From NCBI GenBank assembly GCA_013285945.1, contig JABDGP010000013.1:1-56127 (forward strand): 56,127 bases of DNA, read 5' to 3'. Below, one piece after another: positions 52,633 through 56,127 of this stretch. The DNA comes from Bacteroidota bacterium. GTDB lineage: Bacteria > Bacteroidota > Bacteroidia > Cytophagales > Cyclobacteriaceae. The position numbers and the translations under genes were made by a program. Under the pieces are notes generated by a model, which was given only the letters and a program-made list of their open reading frames with translations, searched no databases and had not been told where the DNA came from. How positions within the stretch are numbered: position 1 is the stretch's first letter; each line of letters begins with the position of its first letter.

Positions 52633-52696
52633 GTTCTTACTTACATTTTTAAATTACTCATTTGAAAGCACCAGGGGTTAAATGAACTCAATTTTT

Positions 52697-53776
52697 TCAA
52701 TTTTTGGTAAGAAAGTAAAAGCCTTCAAACAAGATGTATGAAATGAATGATACTAGAAGTAAAACAATCACAGATAGCACAAAAAGGGCATTTACATTAA
52801 TAAACGGCGAAATAGTTAGTAAATCTCTCAACTGATTGACAACTATGCCAGAAATGATCCAATGCCACAAATACATACTATATGAGTATTTACCAATCAA
52901 ACTCATGAACTTAGTTTCTAAAAAGGATTTAACAATGGATGGATGACTTAATGTGTTTACAATAAGCAATGCGTACCCCATGGTGAGCAATGGGAGATCA
53001 AAAACCCGGGCAGCTATTCCCAGGCTATCTTCCCTGTAATGAAAGCCAACAGTCATCAGTACTCTGCCAACACCTGCCAATAATATCCCGACTACTATTC
53101 CCCAGTAGCTTCGGCAATACCATCCGCTGGAATTGTTTAAATAAAGGCGTGCTGCTATTACACCCATCATGAATTCGATAAGGCGATTGAAAATGGAATA
53201 GTTGATAATACTAAATGCATCGTTGGGATGGATCCAGAAAATGAAACGAATCGCAAGACACAAAAGTAAAATAATTGTTGCTGAAGCTTTAAACGATCTA
53301 CTAAGGAAAGCAATAATAAATGGTAATAGAAGGTAAAAATGCCATTCCGTACCCAAAGACCAAAAGTGAGGGCCGTACTCTGTCTTCTCATCAAATAGGT
53401 TTCTGACAAACAGGATCAGTTTGAACCAATAATTCCAACTAAACTTTGATAGCGAGAAGTTCACTTCATAGAGTCCATAAATAAAAGCGGCAAAATAAAA
53501 GGTTGGCGCAATTCTTAGCCATCGTTTTTTAAGGTATTGGAAATAAGAACCAATAGTAAACGCCTTGTTTTTTGTGACATACATCAGATACATACAAAAT
53601 CCGCTGATCACAAAAAATAAGTCTACTCCTGTTCCAAAAAAAGATATTCCAGCCGCGACATTTAGTTTAAAGATGATAAGGGAGGGATTGCCAAGAAACA
53701 TCCAGATATGCGCCCATAAAACGCCAAGCACTGCTACAGCTCTAAAGCCATCCAGTGCATCAATTCGTTGGGTCAT
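52697..53776 (-). CDS. Acyltransferase 3 family membrane O-acyltransferase, second copy
   Basis: A 359-residue membrane acyltransferase. The family start is plain: MTQRIDALDGFRAVAVLGVL with the catalytic-type His in WAHIWMF, then GTGVDLFFVISGFCMYLMYV and LGTEWHFYLLLPFIIAFLS. About ten helices are present and no SGNH domain is fused. It is not a recent duplicate of its neighbour, because identity by eye is low outside the motifs. The 4-bp overlap with the fucosyltransferase gene ties it to the operon. Confidence 0.9.
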   Translation of the reverse strand: MTQRIDALDGFRAVAVLGVLWAHIWMFLGNPSLIIFKLNVAAGISFFGTGVDLFFVISGFCMYLMYVTKNKAFTIGSYFQYLKKRWLRIAPTFYFAAFIYGLYEVNFSLSKFSWNYWFKLILFVRNLFDEKTEYGPHFWSLGTEWHFYLLLPFIIAFLSRSFKASATIILLLCLAIRFIFWIHPNDAFSIINYSIFNRLIEFMMGVIAARLYLNNSSGWYCRSYWGIVVGILLAGVGRVLMTVGFHYREDSLGIAARVFDLPLLTMGYALLIVNTLSHPSIVKSFLETKFMSLIGKYSYSMYLWHWIISGIVVNQLRDLLTISPFINVNALFVLSVIVLLLVSFISYILFEGFYFLTKN

Positions 53777-54669
53777 TGAGCTATATTTTGTATTTGGGAG
53801 ATCAACGAGGCATTATTTACATCAAAAGGTCCTTCAAAGAGGGTTCGGGTTTGATCATCGCGCAAAGGTTTATGGATATGATCTGGATGCATAATGATCG
53901 GTGAATCTGATAAAAATCCTGACCAATAACTAAATGTGCTGCCAGCCGAAGGCACGATAATTTTACTCTTGCTGAGCAATAGCATATCAACTATATCACT
54001 ATTTCCTTCGGCTATCGAAATAGCCTGAAGATCAAGTAGGTTCTTAAACTCAGAAGGGTTTCCATCGGTAAAAATGGTCACAGGAAGATTCTTACCTGCC
54101 ACATGACGTATTGATTTGATCACATTAATAAAATACTCTTCCGGTGTACGGGTAGCTCCCACCTTTTTAAAGTCCTGGCCCTGTTGAAGCTTTTTAAAAT
54201 CACCCATCCTTATGTGAACCCCAATTACCGGTGTTTTCTGACTGGCTAATTTGTCTTTTATCGACTCGGAAATATTTTGCAAAAAAAGTTTGATTACCAA
54301 ACTTCGATAATCTTTCAACTCGAAGAAATAATCGCTCCAATGAGGTATTTTAGTAAACTGGTAGACCGCATTTTGGGGGAGAGCATCCAGTTTGCTGAGA
54401 TTTGGCTCGTTCACAATCTCATTTTTATTTATTCTCGAGACTTTAATTCGATCAAGTAATTCGCCGGGCAGGGTTTTTTGAAACGTGAAGTAGTTAATAT
54501 AATTCCTCTTCGATCTTTCCCCTCTCAAATAAGTCCCGACATTTAGTTTATAATACCCTACAACAGTAAAAGGTAAATTGTTCAACTCGGCAAAGACCAA
54601 AGTTTTCATCATCGAAAACAACTGATTTCCAAGACCTGCCTTGGGCAACCTGCAAAGCACCATATTCAT
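53773..54669 (-). CDS. Alpha-1,2-fucosyltransferase-like glycosyltransferase (GT11)
   Basis: A 298-residue GT11-type enzyme. The N-terminal LPKAGLGNQLFSMMKTLVFA corresponds to the GRLGNQmFqyA motif, and VIGVHIRMGDFKKLQ contains the HxRxGD motif that binds GDP-fucose. VTIFTDGNPSEFKNL and the ISIAEGNSDIVDMLLLSKSK segment follow, with SAGSTFSYWSGFLS near the end, as in the family. Fucose or another 6-deoxy-hexose would be added to the glycan. GDP-fucose synthesis genes are not in the window. Confidence 0.85.
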   Translation of the reverse strand: MNMVLCRLPKAGLGNQLFSMMKTLVFAELNNLPFTVVGYYKLNVGTYLRGERSKRNYINYFTFQKTLPGELLDRIKVSRINKNEIVNEPNLSKLDALPQNAVYQFTKIPHWSDYFFELKDYRSLVIKLFLQNISESIKDKLASQKTPVIGVHIRMGDFKKLQQGQDFKKVGATRTPEEYFINVIKSIRHVAGKNLPVTIFTDGNPSEFKNLLDLQAISIAEGNSDIVDMLLLSKSKIIVPSAGSTFSYWSGFLSDSPIIMHPDHIHKPLRDDQTRTLFEGPFDVNNASLISQIQNIAQ

Positions 54670-54722
54670 CTATAGATTTTTTTTATTCAAGCATAAACTA
54701 CAGCTCCTCATTTACGATTCAC

Positions 54723-55892
54723 TTATCCCGATTTTTCGTTTACTAAACTGACCAATAAATCCTTTATTATGCCAGACTGAATTTCTGTAGTTAATTGTTG
54801 AGCAGCACGATTTTCTAAAAACATACTAACTTCAATTCGTTTGTCTTTATCTACAATCAAATTTTGAATGATATTTTTCAACGCCTCTGCGTCACCTTCT
54901 TTAAAAACAAGCGAATTCACATCGACCAAATCTTTGAGATGTCCGGAATCTGAAACTACTGTTACGCAACCACACGCCATTGCTTCCTGAACCGCCCTAC
55001 CATATTGCTCCTTAAAATTGGGTGTGGTGATTGAAGGCGCCACCATAACATCAGCTGCCCGCATATAATTGGCAATTTCAAAATGATCGGCTTCGAAATA
55101 TAAAACCCGATCACTCATTCCAAGCTGTTTTACCATTTCAAGTATATAAGTCGTATAGACATTTTCATTATCGTGATGGCTATCCAACAAAAGTTTCCAA
55201 TTTAGATTCTTGATACTATTTAGGGCCTGCAGAAGAATATGAACCCCTTTTTGCTTTACAAGCCTGCCAAAATAGGCAACCAATACTACATTTTCGTCCA
55301 AACCAAGCTTAGCACGATATCTTTGACGAGAATTCGCCTCCCTACGAAAAATTTCTTTATCAAATCCCAAAGGAATGCGTTTTACATTTCGGTAGCCATA
55401 CGAGTTAAATATTTTCTCGCCATCCTTGTTTATCACCAACAAACCGTTCACACATTTTGTCATTAAGTAATTCAATGTTGTGATTATTAAATTCACCGGT
55501 ACAGCACGCAGCCCCCTTGATTTCGCTGTTGTTATAAAGCCACGCCCAAGGTTTTCATAGGATTGGGCAATAAAAATCGCATTGTTTTTTCTGCACCAGT
55601 TTGCAACCCCAATCGCTATCCTTGAAACAGGATCATTCTCCAATAAAATTATATCCGGTTTACTCGTCTCTAACCAAGGAAATAATTGTGGGTAATGATA
55701 TGTACGAGGGTTTTTGCCAACAAGCGTCATGGGAACAATTTCTGGATCCTCAGGTACTTTTGGTTCAACCCTTAAGCCAGAAATTGCCTCAGGAACAACC
55801 AAATGAATATCCGGATACGCATTTTTAAGCAACCGATAAACTGATCGATTGACACTTCGAATACCGGCGTGAGAAATAGCCAATATTCTCAC
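54723..55892 (-). CDS. Glycosyltransferase family 4
   Basis: A 389-residue GT-B transferase starting with GTG at 55892 (MRILAISHAGIRSVNRSVYR). The 4-bp GTGA overlap with the end of the preceding transferase supports this start. The C-terminal half shows LVAYFGRLVKQKGVHILLQA and the catalytic ExxxxxxxE segment EQYGRAVQEAMACGCVTVVS. Substrates cannot be predicted. A 53-bp gap separates it from the fucosyltransferase gene. Confidence 0.9.
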   Translation of the reverse strand: MRILAISHAGIRSVNRSVYRLLKNAYPDIHLVVPEAISGLRVEPKVPEDPEIVPMTLVGKNPRTYHYPQLFPWLETSKPDIILLENDPVSRIAIGVANWCRKNNAIFIAQSYENLGRGFITTAKSRGLRAVPVNLIITTLNYLMTKCVNGLLVINKDGEKIFNSYGYRNVKRIPLGFDKEIFRREANSRQRYRAKLGLDENVVLVAYFGRLVKQKGVHILLQALNSIKNLNWKLLLDSHHDNENVYTTYILEMVKQLGMSDRVLYFEADHFEIANYMRAADVMVAPSITTPNFKEQYGRAVQEAMACGCVTVVSDSGHLKDLVDVNSLVFKEGDAEALKNIIQNLIVDKDKRIEVSMFLENRAAQQLTTEIQSGIIKDLLVSLVNEKSG

Positions 55893-56127
55893 CTTTCAGA
55901 AACCAATCCTAACTCCTTCATTAAAATACCGTGTTTATTCTTGAATTCTTCAAAGTAAAAATACTTATGAACCATCACTACTGCATTCTTCGCTTTTTCA
56001 CAGCGAAGCTCTTGGTCAGTCAATAACAGAGCTAATTTGGCCGCATGATTTTCAATATTCATGGGATCAATAGCAAAACCGTTCCGCCCATCGATTACTG
56101 CTTCCTGAGAGCCATCCTGATTACCTA
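55889..56127 (-). CDS. Glycosyltransferase, C-terminal fragment (runs off right edge)
   Basis: The reverse strand entering from the window edge encodes 78 residues: GNQDGSQEAVIDGRNGFAID, then NIENHAAKLALLLTDQELRC and a C-terminal helix ending KELGLVSER before TGA at 55889-55891. The GSQEAVIDGxNGF segment is typical of the C-terminal region of GT-B glycosyltransferases (GT1/GT4). The N-terminal acceptor domain is outside the window. The stop overlaps the GTG start of the next gene by 4 bp, so the operon extends to the right. Confidence 0.82.
   Translation of the reverse strand, partial: GNQDGSQEAVIDGRNGFAIDPMNIENHAAKLALLLTDQELRCEKAKNAVVMVHKYFYFEEFKNKHGILMKELGLVSER

Overview
The window looks like a chromosomal segment of a Bacteroidota bacterium, most likely a Cytophagales-type genus. 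The evidence is a type IX secretion (T9SS) C-terminal sorting domain, an exosortase F pair, a FISUMP-domain protein, a two-FtsX-domain permease typical of this phylum, a family GH97 glycosidase, Bacteroidota lipoprotein signals, TAnnTTTG-type promoter elements and the absence of strong Shine-Dalgarno sequences. The genus cannot be fixed from the sequence alone. I saw no rRNA, tRNA, insertion sequence or CRISPR array by eye.

Left part (1-22 kb): loosely organised single genes and short operons. They include the edge of a GAF-domain sensor, a cytochrome P460, a membrane-anchored MutS-like ATPase overlapping a small lipoprotein, a GNAT acetyltransferase, a YcaQ/AlkX-type DNA glycosylase, a methyltransferase, a fatty acid desaturase, secreted proteins, an NmrA-AraC pair, a Tat-exported Gfo/Idh/MocA oxidoreductase, a DUF4241 protein, a SusB-like GH97 enzyme, a DUF4097 protein and a FISUMP protein. 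The spacers here hold most of the unexplained DNA structure: a nested inverted repeat (6.1 kb), an inverted REP-like hairpin pair (8.6-8.7 kb), a duplicated module with three intrinsic terminators and no gene in front of them (8.75-9.1 kb), and a 21-bp tandem repeat array (11.0-11.26 kb).

Middle part (22-32 kb): an FtsX-type permease behind a regular TGTTCG/CGAACA operator-like array, a CPA1 Na+/H+ antiporter, overlapping PTPS and folE genes for pterin synthesis, mtaB for tRNA modification, a 53-residue lipoprotein, a LolD-type ATPase, sucC and an outer-membrane beta-barrel protein.

Right part (32-56 kb): a large leftward surface-polysaccharide locus. It encodes the four steps expected for a UDP-N,N'-diacetylbacillosamine-like initiating sugar (PglF-, PglE-, PglD- and PglC-like), a second initiating transferase of the WecA type with its partner epimerase, glycosyltransferases, a Wzy-like polymerase, and decorating enzymes (carbamoyl-, methyl-, fucosyl- and two O-acyl transferases). 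Exosortase XrtF and its associated membrane protein sit between the PglE-like and PglD-like genes. A 1916-residue T9SS cargo and a 67-residue protein with an exosortase-type C-terminal signal share a transcription unit with the PglF-like gene. No Wzx flippase or Wza/Wzc exporter is visible, and the locus continues past the right edge.

The most interesting idea is that glycan initiation, exosortase processing of a micro-protein and T9SS secretion of a giant cargo form one cell-surface assembly module.
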